Assembly (NCBI GenBank): GCA_002715505.1 | Contig: PAZF01000002.1 | Coordinates: 47,603 to 111,602 of the forward strand | DNA from: Candidatus Pelagibacterales bacterium | GTDB taxonomy: Bacteria; Pseudomonadota; Alphaproteobacteria; TMED109 | Direction: 5' to 3' | DNA length: 64,000 nucleotides | Shown here: positions 16,651 to 24,607 of the stretch, piece after piece | Numbering within the stretch: the first letter of the stretch is position 1 | Layout: each line of letters begins with the position of its first letter | Notes under the pieces: model-generated | Told to the model about the DNA's origin: nothing | What the model saw: only the letters and a program-made list of their open reading frames with translations | Databases searched by the model: none | Made by a program: the position numbers and the translations under genes

Positions 16651-16696
16651 TTTGTGATTATATCATACAAAATAATAAAAAAAAAGTTTTAATGAT

Positions 16697-17167
16697 TTAA
16701 TCTATACTAATATTGCACTTTTGCTCTAATAAAAAGCTTGTTTTATCAAACCATGATACAGCATATTTACATTCTTTATTTAAAAGTTTTTCATACTTTT
16801 TTGAGGTTTTTATATATTTTTGTGAACCAATACCTGTATTTAATTCAGAAGATTTTCTATATATTTTAGTCCAAAATTTCTCACCTTCATAATCTAGAAA
16901 TTCACATAAAAAACTTAATTCAATTTTTTCTAAAAAAGAATTTATACTTCCTAAACAAAAACCTTTTCCAAAATTTGCATCTGAGTCAGTCCATTTAAAT
17001 AAAGTTTCTGCTAAAACTAATTTTTCGTTTTCTACAGATAGTTCTTTTATACTATTATCACCTAATATTTTCAAACTGTATTCTTCTGTAAAAGCTTTAA
17101 AAGGTAAAATCGCAATAAACATAACAATTATAAATCGTTTAAGCATTTGTTTTTTTAAAAAAACCAT
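16697..17167 (-). CDS. Exported 'GNYG'-family protein, second intact copy
   Basis: 156 residues with a signal peptide (hydrophobic IIVMFIAILPFKAFT). Translation may start at ATG 17167 or at the internal Met8. The family motif appears as LFKWTDSDANFGKG, followed by LSFLCEFLDYEGEKFW, NTGIGSQKYIKTSKKYEKL and two late cysteines (KECKYAVSW, EQKCNIS). It is a diverged paralogue of the gene at 4540 and of the pseudogene at 1398-1841. Five cysteines, four of them in the mature part. No function is known. Confidence 0.7.
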   Translation of the reverse strand: MVFLKKQMLKRFIIVMFIAILPFKAFTEEYSLKILGDNSIKELSVENEKLVLAETLFKWTDSDANFGKGFCLGSINSFLEKIELSFLCEFLDYEGEKFWTKIYRKSSELNTGIGSQKYIKTSKKYEKLLNKECKYAVSWFDKTSFLLEQKCNISID

Positions 17168-17268
17168 GTCTTTTAATCTGTATTTTATTAAAATAATATT
17201 TTTGTATTTTTAAAATTAAATTATTTAATATATATTAGCGAAATTATAAATTTAAGAAAGGCATAATA

Positions 17269-17640
17269 ATGACAAACTTTTTAAAAGTAAAAGAATTTAT
17301 GAAAACCTTTGGACAAGAGGTTTTAAATAAACCAAGCTTTCCAGATCATAAAACTGTAAATTTAAGATTAGAGCTAATTAAAGAGGAATTAAATGAATTA
17401 GAGGAAGCTATTGAAAAGAAAGATTTAGTAGAAGTTGCGGACGCATTAACAGATATACTTTATGTTACTTATGGTGCCGGACATGCTTTTGGCATAGATT
17501 TAGACTCATGTTTTAATGAAGTACAAAGCTCAAATATGAGTAAGTTAGATAACAATGGCAAACCAATATATAATGAATATGGCAAAGTATTAAAAGGTCC
17601 AAATTATTTTGAGCCAAACCTTAAGAAATTTATAGATTAA
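17269..17640 (+). CDS. MazG-like nucleotide pyrophosphohydrolase
   Basis: 123 residues. The all-alpha NTP pyrophosphatase metal site is visible: LIKEELNELEEAIEKKDLVEVADALTDILY fits the EExxE...ExxD pattern. Proteins of this short type, often annotated phosphoribosyl-ATP pyrophosphohydrolase-like, hydrolyse nucleoside triphosphates (house-cleaning) rather than taking part in histidine synthesis. A C-terminal NNGKPIYNEYGKVLKGPNYFEPN is conserved in the subgroup. AGAAAGG precedes the ATG by 9 bases. Single gene. Confidence 0.82.
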   Translation: MTNFLKVKEFMKTFGQEVLNKPSFPDHKTVNLRLELIKEELNELEEAIEKKDLVEVADALTDILYVTYGAGHAFGIDLDSCFNEVQSSNMSKLDNNGKPIYNEYGKVLKGPNYFEPNLKKFID

Positions 17641-17668
17641 TTTAATACAAAAGCATTCAAAAAAGAAT

Positions 17669-18133
17669 TTAATAATCATTAGAGGGATTAAAGTTTATAT
17701 TTTTTTCAAGAATTCCTTTATTAGGAACATAATTTACTTCAATTCTAATTTTATCTGGATCTTCAAATAGTATATAAAAATAACCTGGAGCCCAGGTTCC
17801 GTTAACAGGCCCTCTTACTATGTTAGCTTTAATACTTTTGAGTTTTTTTTCTAATAAATATATATGTTTTTTTTCTCTAGCCCTAAAGCAAAAATGATGA
17901 AGACCTATATTGTTTTGTGAGAACATTGATAATATTTTTTTTTTTTCTATTTCCTGTATCAAAATACCTGTTTTACTGCCAATAAAATAAATACTTTTAT
18001 TACTTTCGTGCACAATATTCAATCCCAAAAATGGCATTAATTCCATATAAAATACTTTAGAGATTTTTAAACATTTTACTGACAGAGCAATATGAGCAAT
18101 ACCATTGATAGCAATATTGTTAATTTTTACCAT
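17669..18133 (-). CDS. VOC-family (glyoxalase/dioxygenase fold) protein
   Basis: 154 residues of a single vicinal-oxygen-chelate domain pair: AHIALSVKCLKISKVFY at the start, IGLHHFCFRAR in the middle and FEDPDKIRIEVNYVP at the end. His in GIAHIAL, His in GLHHFCF and Glu in RIEVNY are the expected metal ligands. Activities in this fold include glyoxalase I, extradiol dioxygenase and epimerase; none can be chosen here. A second short VOC protein is at 28169. Confidence 0.78.
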   Translation of the reverse strand: MVKINNIAINGIAHIALSVKCLKISKVFYMELMPFLGLNIVHESNKSIYFIGSKTGILIQEIEKKKILSMFSQNNIGLHHFCFRAREKKHIYLLEKKLKSIKANIVRGPVNGTWAPGYFYILFEDPDKIRIEVNYVPNKGILEKNINFNPSNDY

Positions 18134-18221
18134 TTAAAAAAATTTACAATATATTAACATGCATTAAAATAATAATATTTTTTATATTTTTATATTCTTT
18201 TTTTACATATTATAATTTTTT

Positions 18222-18358
18222 GAGTTAAAAGCAGAAATCAAAGTTAATAAGTTAGAAAAATTAAACAATCCAAGGGGTATTACATTTATAGAAAACAATA
18301 AGTTACTTATAACAGAAAAAATGAAAGAATTTATTTAGTTAGTGATAAATACTTATAA
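18222..18358 (+). pseudogene. Remnant of a PQQ-dependent aldose dehydrogenase gene
   Basis: One frame reads VNKLEKLNNPRGITFIENNK then LLITEK (18243-18320), followed by a +2 frame reading ERIYLVSDKYL to a TAA at 18356. Together they resemble the first beta-propeller blade of soluble sugar dehydrogenases of the YliI/Asd type ('L..PWGi.Fl....lLiTEr.G.i..v'). No start codon, no catalytic part, and a frame change inside. It appears to be a leftover of a deleted gene. Confidence 0.4.
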
Positions 18359-18379
18359 ATGATAGAAAAAAAGCACAGA

Positions 18380-19087
18380 TTAGGAACTTAACCATCCTCC
18401 ATCAACATCTATTGTGGTACCTGTAATAAAGTCATTTTGAATAGCAAATATTATGGCCTGTGTAACTTCCTCTGCTTTACCTGGTCTTGGTATGAGATTT
18501 TCTTTAGTAACATTTCTATAAAAATCATCTCTTTCTTTTCCTTCTAATTGAATCATAGGAGTGTCAATAATCCCTGGAGAAACTATATTAATTCTAATAG
18601 GTTTAATTTCAGCGGCTAATGATCTGGAAAAAGCCTCAACCGCTCCACCAACAGAAGCTAAGGCTATTTGACCTGCTTTACATTTTCTTGCAGGAGATCC
18701 ACTAACTAAAACTATACAACCATTTTTATTTAATTGCTTCAAACCTAATCTAACAGTATTTGTGTATCCCCAAAGTTTTTTAAAAGAGTTTCTATATCCC
18801 ACAAGATCCATATTCATAAAAGGGCCTATAGCTCTTTCACCTCCTGTGGCAGCATTAATTAATACATCATATTTTCCTATTTTCTTAAAAAAAGCTAACA
18901 AGTCATTTTCATTTAACACATCTGTTTTAACCAACTCTACGTTAGTATAACTTAAATTTGATTTTTCAGGATTTCTACTAATCGCATAAATTTTTTTTGC
19001 TCCCATTTTACTTAGCATTATTGTTGTTGATAGCCCTATGCCAGAAGTTCCACCAAATAAAATAATTTTTTTATTTTCAATATTCAT
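18380..19087 (-). CDS. Short-chain dehydrogenase/reductase lacking the Tyr-Lys pair
   Basis: 235 residues. The Rossmann start ILFGGTSGIGLSTT (9-22) and the INAATGG strand are normal, as are SPGIIDTPM and the closing GTTIDVDGGW. The catalytic region is not: where classical SDRs have YxxxK, this protein reads ALASVGGAVEAFSRSLA, so Tyr and Lys are replaced by Leu/Ala and Gly, although the Ser (SGSPAR) is kept. Other SDR subfamilies with the same loss exist. Either it uses a different mechanism or it binds NAD(P) without reducing a ketone. Substrate unknown. Confidence 0.85.
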   Translation of the reverse strand: MNIENKKIILFGGTSGIGLSTTIMLSKMGAKKIYAISRNPEKSNLSYTNVELVKTDVLNENDLLAFFKKIGKYDVLINAATGGERAIGPFMNMDLVGYRNSFKKLWGYTNTVRLGLKQLNKNGCIVLVSGSPARKCKAGQIALASVGGAVEAFSRSLAAEIKPIRINIVSPGIIDTPMIQLEGKERDDFYRNVTKENLIPRPGKAEEVTQAIIFAIQNDFITGTTIDVDGGWLSS

Positions 19088-19117
19088 AACTAACTTATAA
19101 CAAATAAATTAAAATTA

Positions 19118-19342
19118 TTAAAATCTTTCTTTTTTTAGAAAAAAAGTTCTTAAAAACTCATTACTTTCAGAATTTTTATCTTTAATTAAAGGTTCAGTAA
19201 TCACATTAACCAATTCATATCCATCTTTGCCAAAATCACTTAAAATTTCCTCTACCTCATAATTCTGCTTGCTTCTTTCTTGTATTTTATTCTTTTCTAA
19301 ATTATACGTATATTGTTTAATTCTATATTCCCAAAGCCTCAT
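19118..19342 (-). CDS. DUF4177-like small protein
   Basis: 74 residues with the layout of the DUF4177 type: an N-terminal strand LWEYRIKQYTY, a central ILSDFGKDGYELVNVI (the family's 'Ln.lG.dGWELv' signature) and a final strand TFFLKKERF. Function unknown. It precedes the SDR gene by 30 bp on the same strand and may be co-transcribed. Confidence 0.6.
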   Translation of the reverse strand: MRLWEYRIKQYTYNLEKNKIQERSKQNYEVEEILSDFGKDGYELVNVITEPLIKDKNSESNEFLRTFFLKKERF

Positions 19343-19430
19343 AACCTTCTCTACTATCTATTGATTAATTAATTTAATTTAATCATACTACACTTATTTT
19401 AGATCAATTTTAAAAGGATTTTACTTTAAC

Positions 19431-20129
19431 ATGTTTTCTAATTTTTTTATTAAAGGTTTTAGAGATGCCTGTGGTATTCCCTTAATTGGGCTTGGCCTTA
19501 GCATGTTTACATTTGGAGTATATCTTAAAAGCTCTGAATTCAATTTAATTCAGAGTTTTCTGTCAACTTTTTTTGCATTTGCTCTTCCAGGACAATTTAT
19601 AATGGTAGAGTCTTTAATTTCAGGGGCAAATTTACTAAATATATTCTTTGCAGTCTTATTTACTAATGCAAGGTTGTTACCGATGACAATGAATATCATA
19701 CCAACTTTTAAAGATAAAAAAATTAATAAAATTAGTTATTATATAATTTGTCATTTTATAGCAGTTACTGCATGGGTAAATTATTTAGCTATTTATAAAA
19801 AAGTATCAATTAATAATAGATATTATTACTTTGTCGGGTTGAGTGCAACTTTATGGATAGGCTCTGTTTTATTTACTATTTTAGGATTCCTTTTATCTTC
19901 ATTATTTAGCCACGAGATTCTAATAGGATTAGTTTTTTTTAATCCAATGTATTTTTTATTAATGACTATAAGAAACTTAATAAATCTAAAATTAAAAATG
20001 GTATTTTTTTTATCAATTCTTTTAACTCCTTTATTATATATGATTTTAAATGATTGGGGAATTATTATTTCTGGTTTAGTTTCCGGTAGTATAAGTTATT
20101 TTATTTTTAGGAAAAAAAAGTATGAATGA
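19431..20129 (+). CDS. azlC: Branched-chain amino acid exporter, AzlC subunit
   Basis: 232-residue inner-membrane protein. The family motif GFRDACGIPLIGLGLSMFTFGVY is at the N-terminus, with AFALPGQFIMVESL and LFTNARLLPMTM after it; five to seven membrane spans follow. AzlC pairs with AzlD to export branched-chain amino acids or analogues. The azlD gene overlaps its end by 8 bp, giving translational coupling. Confidence 0.9.
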   Translation: MFSNFFIKGFRDACGIPLIGLGLSMFTFGVYLKSSEFNLIQSFLSTFFAFALPGQFIMVESLISGANLLNIFFAVLFTNARLLPMTMNIIPTFKDKKINKISYYIICHFIAVTAWVNYLAIYKKVSINNRYYYFVGLSATLWIGSVLFTILGFLLSSLFSHEILIGLVFFNPMYFLLMTIRNLINLKLKMVFFLSILLTPLLYMILNDWGIIISGLVSGSISYFIFRKKKYE

Positions 20130-20463
20130 AAATATTTATATTGCAATTTTGCTTTCATCAATAGCTACATATTTATGTAGAGTTACTGGTGTAATTTTTT
20201 CAAAAAAACTAAGTGTTGACTCTAATTTTTTTAATTGGATTGAATGCATATCAATGGGAATTATTATATCCGTAATTTCAAAAATAATATTTTTCCCAGA
20301 AGGCATTCTTTTAGAAAGCACAATAAATTCTAGAGTTACAACTATTTTAGTTTTACTAATTATTTTTTTTATAAGTAAAAAGAATATATTATTTTCATTA
20401 ATATTAAGTACTATATTTTTTATTCTTGTTAATAAACTTGATACTAACCTACTTTATTTTTGA
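20122..20463 (+). CDS. azlD: AzlD-like small partner of AzlC
   Basis: 113 residues, four hydrophobic segments, AzlD family (IAILLSSIATYLCRVTGV at the N-terminus). Overlaps azlC by 8 bp and ends in TGA. Its 3' end overlaps the convergent NIPSNAP gene by 15 bp. Confidence 0.85.
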   Translation: MNENIYIAILLSSIATYLCRVTGVIFSKKLSVDSNFFNWIECISMGIIISVISKIIFFPEGILLESTINSRVTTILVLLIIFFISKKNILFSLILSTIFFILVNKLDTNLLYF

Positions 20464-20763
20464 AAACTCCGCTGGTTGCATTAGTTGATTCTTCATATCA
20501 ATAATTAGATTTTTTACTTTACTAATATAGCTTTTAAACTCAGGTGTTTTACTCAACACACTTCGTCTTTTTTGTCTATCTTCAAAGCTTTTATACCCAT
20601 ATAAATGAACAACTTCATTAAGATTACCTATTTCAGTGTAAAAAAAGCCTATTTGATTTCCCAAAGTTTCTATGTGAATTTTTCTTATTTCTTTATCATA
20701 AATATTTAAAAAGTTATTCAGTTCTCCAGGCTTTATTGTGTATGTTCTCATTTCTATAATCAC
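20449..20763 (-). CDS. NIPSNAP-family protein
   Basis: 104 residues with the alpha-beta dimeric-barrel NIPSNAP pattern: IIEMRTYTIKPGELNNFL at the start and EVVHLYGYKSFEDRQKRRS in the middle, the usual 'h.W.y.s...R...R' site. Translation starts at GTG 20763 with GGAG five bases upstream. Bacterial NIPSNAPs are often found with catabolic genes, but no reaction is established. Confidence 0.82.
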   Translation of the reverse strand: MIIEMRTYTIKPGELNNFLNIYDKEIRKIHIETLGNQIGFFYTEIGNLNEVVHLYGYKSFEDRQKRRSVLSKTPEFKSYISKVKNLIIDMKNQLMQPAEFSKIK

Positions 20764-20785
20764 AGTTTCTCCTTTAATTAAAAGT

Positions 20786-21436
20786 TTAATTCATCTTTTT
20801 TTTAAGTTTTTTAATATCCGCTTTTAAAGTTTCAAGTTCTTTTTTATTTTTTCCAAGTGTCCTTTCAAAAATTTTACTTGCTATTTTAAAATTTCCTTCT
20901 GCTTCTTTAAAGTTTCCTTGCTTAATAAGCAACTGTCCTTTTGTATGGTAAGCTCTTGCTCTATAAAGAGCTGAACGTCTGCTTAATTCAGATATTTGGC
21001 CAGGATTATTTGCAATGATATTGCTCATAATCTTTAAAACTTTATTATGTTCTATAATAGCTTCATTTAATTTATTTTGTTTTCTCAAAGACAATGCTAG
21101 ATAATTGTAAGCTTCAGCAATATCTGGGTTATAATCTTTGATTAATTCTTCTCTTATCTCCACTACTTTTCTTAATTCTATTTCAGCTAAAGAATAATTA
21201 GTTAATTCTAGAAGCAGCCTACCCTTATTTTCATACAACGTAGCAGTAGTAAGATGATTTTTCCCAAATTCTTTTACAGCTAGCGCTAAAGCTTTCTCAT
21301 TGCTACTTAAAGCTTTAATATAATTTCTTTCTTTAAAATATTTATTAGCAAGCCTATATTCTTTTTTTAATTCTAAACTTTGTGAAAAGGCATTAGATAT
21401 ATTTAATGAAAAAAGTAATATTAATATATATTTCAT
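20786..21436 (-). CDS. Exported TPR-repeat protein
   Basis: 216 residues: a signal peptide (first 18 residues, ending AFSQ), then helical pairs typical of tetratricopeptide repeats, for example YKNERNY-like YFKERNYIKALSSNEKAL, ATLYENKGRLLLELTNYSLAEIELRKVV and AEAYNYLALSLRKQNKLNEAI. The 40-residue spacing suggests the kinesin-light-chain-like TPR variety. The C-terminus is a Lys/Leu helix. It is probably a periplasmic scaffold with no catalytic motif. Confidence 0.75.
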   Translation of the reverse strand: MKYILILLFSLNISNAFSQSLELKKEYRLANKYFKERNYIKALSSNEKALALAVKEFGKNHLTTATLYENKGRLLLELTNYSLAEIELRKVVEIREELIKDYNPDIAEAYNYLALSLRKQNKLNEAIIEHNKVLKIMSNIIANNPGQISELSRRSALYRARAYHTKGQLLIKQGNFKEAEGNFKIASKIFERTLGKNKKELETLKADIKKLKKKMN

Positions 21437-21961
21437 TTTTTATGATCTTTAAAAGTTAATTTATAAAATATTAATATGAAAATATTTTTTTTTCTATTAA
21501 TAAAATTATTTATAATTAATAATACAACCGCTAATGGTGATTATATAATTTCAAATTTTCTAGTAAAGTTACTAAATCAATAAAAACGTAAAATTGATAT
21601 ATATTCTAAATTTCATAGTTTTAAGAGATTGACAAATAGAAATAGGAAATACAGTAAATCTATAATAATTTTTTATATAGAAAAATATAAAAAAGAACTA
21701 CTATTAAAGATCTTGGAGAATTATCTGATCAAGCAAATATTAAAAAATGATTTTTAGCAAAATGAGAAACTACACAAAATGTAGGAGTAGATAACATTAA
21801 AGCATTAATCAAATAATAAATAAAATTTTTAAAAGTAAAAGCATGTTTATGAAATAAATAATCTATATGATAGAAGTTTCTTAAAGTTAAGTACAACTAG
21901 AAAGTTATAATTTTATTTTTAAAAAGTTGTGTGATTGAATTTAAATTATTATATTTAAAAT
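21437..21961. other. Long spacer with decayed coding remnants
   Basis: Contains a 35-codon frame (21476-21583) that looks like a signal peptide followed by an early stop. Further on, a stretch at about 21690-21815 (IKDLGELSDQANIKK, ETTQNVGVDNIKALIK) reads like protein but is interrupted by two TGA codons. I recognise no family. It is probably one or two degraded genes upstream of the sirtuin; no promoter can be assigned with confidence. Confidence 0.35.
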
Positions 21962-22714
21962 ATGGATGAGTTGTTTATTACAGGAGCCGGAGTCAGTGCA
22001 GAAAGTGGTATTCCTACATTTAGAGGAAGAGATGGATTCTGGACCATAGGTAGTAAAAATTATACACCCCAAGAAATGGCAACCAGGTATATGTATGAAA
22101 ATAATCCTAAAGAATTTTTGGTATGGTATTATAAGCGATTTGCTAAATATAGAAATATACTTCCCAATCAAGTACATAGGTGGTTGTCAAAGAAAAATCT
22201 TATAACGCAGAATATTGATGGCCTGGACGGCAAGGCTGGAAATAATGACTATATTGCAATTCATGGAAGACTTGATAAAGTAACCCTTTTTCATGAACAG
22301 GGATTACAGGTTGAGGTATTTGATGCACCTTGGAATATTATTGCAAATGAGTGTCCTGATGAAGAAGATAAAAAAAAACTAGAACACACTTTACTAGATT
22401 ATTTTAAGATATCAAAGGTAACATTAAAGCCTGAAAAGATGAAATCTTTGAAACCATTTGTTTTATTATTTGATGAGTTTTATACAAACATATATAGAAT
22501 GCGAGAAGCGGAGGAATGGATGCAAAAATCAAAAAAAATTACATTTTTAGGAACTTCCTTTAGTGTAAATATAACTACTATAGCATTGAATATAGCTAAT
22601 ATAAATAATGCTGACATTGAAATTGTAGATCCAAATCCAATAGACCTAAATATAAATAAAGCAAAATATCACAAGATGACAGCTAGACAATATATAAACA
22701 ATCTAAGTAAATAA
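21962..22714 (+). CDS. Sirtuin-like NAD-dependent deacylase, without zinc-binding cysteines
   Basis: 250 residues. The NAD-binding GAGVSAESGIPTFRG (8-22), TQNIDGL (82-88) and catalytic His101 in IHGRL are intact, as in the Sir2 family. Classical sirtuins have two CxxC pairs binding structural zinc; here the equivalent segment (about 105-150) has only one Cys (Cys131). The late GTSFSVNITTIALNIA and VDPNP match the Rossmann part. It may deacylate proteins or handle ADP-ribose. The start ATG 21962 leaves only five residues before the glycine-rich loop, so the protein starts tightly. Single gene. Confidence 0.85.
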   Translation: MDELFITGAGVSAESGIPTFRGRDGFWTIGSKNYTPQEMATRYMYENNPKEFLVWYYKRFAKYRNILPNQVHRWLSKKNLITQNIDGLDGKAGNNDYIAIHGRLDKVTLFHEQGLQVEVFDAPWNIIANECPDEEDKKKLEHTLLDYFKISKVTLKPEKMKSLKPFVLLFDEFYTNIYRMREAEEWMQKSKKITFLGTSFSVNITTIALNIANINNADIEIVDPNPIDLNINKAKYHKMTARQYINNLSK

Positions 22715-22727
22715 CTAGAAATAATTC

Positions 22728-22985
22728 TTATTGCTTACAAATATTTTTAAAAACATATGATAGTCTTTCTATCTCATTAAGATAATGATTCTGGCATGCT
22801 TTCAATTCTTCAGCAGTATATTTATCACCAGCATTAGAGAATAAACATTTGTTATATGCTCCTGTATTCAGATCTAGTGCTCTTATTAAATTTTGACAAC
22901 TCTTATTTAAATTATTATTTGCTATAAGTTTATTATCAGATAGAAGTAGTATCAAAAATAAAAAATATATATAAAAATATTTCAT
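22728..22985 (-). CDS. Small exported four-cysteine protein
   Basis: 85 residues: a signal peptide (YFYIYFLFLILLLSDNKLIAN), then a mature part with four cysteines (SCQNLI, NKCLF, KACQNHY, NICKQ) whose spacing suggests two disulfides in a small helical domain. Function unknown. Divergent from the enoyl reductase gene, with 24 bp between starts. Confidence 0.55.
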   Translation of the reverse strand: MKYFYIYFLFLILLLSDNKLIANNNLNKSCQNLIRALDLNTGAYNKCLFSNAGDKYTAEELKACQNHYLNEIERLSYVFKNICKQ

Positions 22986-23009
22986 ATCTTATTATACTTA
23001 TTAAACATT

Positions 23010-24002
23010 ATGTTAAAAGTAGAATTTAAAAAAATAGGTATACCAGAAAAACAATTATACCTTACTGAGACCACTACAGATGAAAAACTAAAATTTAATG
23101 AAGTATTAATAGAGGTTCTTTTTTTTCCTATAAACCCTGCAGATTTACTATTAGTAGAGGGTAAATATGGAACAGCCTCCCCTACTCTACCTTCTTTAAT
23201 TGGGGCAGAATGCATAGCAAAAGTTTTAAAAGTAGGAAAAAAAGTAAAAAAAGTACAGCCTGATGATATAGTTATGCCTTTAACTAGAGATAATTGGGCT
23301 GAAAAACTTAAAGTAACCGAAGAAAATTTAATAAGAGTTAATAGGAGTATAAATTTAGTACAAGCTAGTATGTTAAAAGTTAATCCTGCTACTGCATATT
23401 TAATTTTAAACAATTATATAAAATTAAACCAAGGAGATAAGATTTTGCAAAATGCTGCTAATTCAGGAGTTGGAACTTACATAATACAATTGGCTAAATA
23501 CTATAAAATAAAAACTATTAATATAGTTAGACGTAAGGAAACCTTAAAAGAACTAAAAAAGTTGGGAGCCAATAAAATAATTTTAAATAACTTAAAAAAT
23601 AATAAGATAATTACAAATAAAGTGAAACTTTTTATTGATGCCATTGGAGGGCCAGAAGTAGATAAGTGGGCATCTTATTTAGAGGATAATGGAACTATAA
23701 TTAACTATGGTTTATTATCAGGAAAAAATATAGAAATTAATACTAATAAAGTTATTTTTAAAAACATAAGTTTAAAAGGATTTTGGCTGTCATTATGGTT
23801 ACAAAAAATGTCTTATAGTCAAAAATTTAATTTATACTCACATCTATCAGAATTAATTATGAAAAATGTTTTACATACGAAAATTGATCAAATTTATCAT
23901 GTAAAAGATATTAAAAAAGCAGTTTTAAAAGCGAGAAAATATAAAAGAAATGGAAAAATTATTGTAGCTTTCAAAAAAGAAAACATTAAAAAATATATAT
24001 AA
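23010..24002 (+). CDS. MDR-family 2-enoyl thioester reductase (MECR/ETR1-like)
   Basis: 330 residues of the zinc-free medium-chain dehydrogenase family. Motifs match trans-2-enoyl-ACP/CoA reductases: FFPINPADLLLVEGKYG, SLIGAECIAKV, AEKLKVTEENL, then LKVNPATAYLIL and LQNAANSGVGTYIIQLAKYY with the NADPH loop, and NIVRRKETLKELKKLGA. These enzymes reduce 2-enoyl thioesters with NADPH in type II fatty acid synthesis or detoxification. Single plus-strand gene, convergent with the peroxiredoxin gene. Confidence 0.85.
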   Translation: MLKVEFKKIGIPEKQLYLTETTTDEKLKFNEVLIEVLFFPINPADLLLVEGKYGTASPTLPSLIGAECIAKVLKVGKKVKKVQPDDIVMPLTRDNWAEKLKVTEENLIRVNRSINLVQASMLKVNPATAYLILNNYIKLNQGDKILQNAANSGVGTYIIQLAKYYKIKTINIVRRKETLKELKKLGANKIILNNLKNNKIITNKVKLFIDAIGGPEVDKWASYLEDNGTIINYGLLSGKNIEINTNKVIFKNISLKGFWLSLWLQKMSYSQKFNLYSHLSELIMKNVLHTKIDQIYHVKDIKKAVLKARKYKRNGKIIVAFKKENIKKYI

Positions 24003-24030
24003 TACATATATTTATAAAAAATACTTAAGT

Positions 24031-24546
24031 TTATACTAGACTAGCGAGTACTTTCTGGGCACTAGAAACATCAAAGACACCTGGCTTTTCAACAAATAAT
24101 TTTTCAACTTTTAAGCCATCCAATACCATGGCAAAACGCTGTGACCTTTCTCCCAAAGAATACATAGATCCATCAAATGTCAATCCAATTGATTTTGATA
24201 AAGTTGCGTTACCATCTGCTATAAATATAATGTCATTTCCAGCCTTATTAGCATCACACCAAGCTTTCATAACAAAAGGATCATTTACTGATAAACATAC
24301 TATATCATCTATTTTTTTTTCTTTAAATGCACTAGCATAAGTTAAAAAACCAGGAAGGTGTTTAGCTGAACAAGTAGGAGTAAATGCTCCTGGAACTGAA
24401 AATAAAACTATTTTCTTATTTTTAGGATGCATAAGACTATGATCTGCAAATAATAAACTTAGTTTTATATCTTTTATTTCATCTTTTACAATAGCTTTGA
24501 CCGCTACGTCAGGTAAACTGTCTCCAGCTTTAATAATTTCAACCAT
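24031..24546 (-). CDS. Type II (Prx5-like) peroxiredoxin
   Basis: 171 residues of the AhpC/TSA superfamily, Prx5 group. Peroxidatic Cys59 sits in SVPGAFTPTCSAKHLPGF, the group's signature, and SLGERSQRFAMVLDG is the second conserved block. There is no resolving Cys in the usual place, so it is probably reduced by glutathione/glutaredoxin. It removes H2O2 and alkyl peroxides in the cytoplasm. Divergent from the NDH-SelD fusion gene. Second thiol peroxidase of the window, besides ahpC. Confidence 0.93.
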   Translation of the reverse strand: MVEIIKAGDSLPDVAVKAIVKDEIKDIKLSLLFADHSLMHPKNKKIVLFSVPGAFTPTCSAKHLPGFLTYASAFKEKKIDDIVCLSVNDPFVMKAWCDANKAGNDIIFIADGNATLSKSIGLTFDGSMYSLGERSQRFAMVLDGLKVEKLFVEKPGVFDVSSAQKVLASLV

Positions 24547-24607
24547 ATTTTACTCCTATAAAATATCTATTATAGTAATTTTTTTTTATTTTTTGTTAAT
24601 ATATCAT

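Noticed and set aside
21690..21815. In-frame TGA codons read as Trp or selenocysteine (recoding)
   Set aside because: Several genes in the window end in TGA (20461, 30448, 62967) and no selA/selB/SECIS is seen. Decay of a gene explains the TGAs better.
22982..23413. Long minus-strand frame over the enoyl reductase start
   Set aside because: It is the antisense of a recognised gene; Ser/Phe-rich shadow composition.
24497..24607. N-terminal extension of the NDH-SelD fusion from ATG 24497
   Set aside because: It lies within the start of the divergent peroxiredoxin gene and encodes no family sequence; ATG 24608 fits the FAD motif start.
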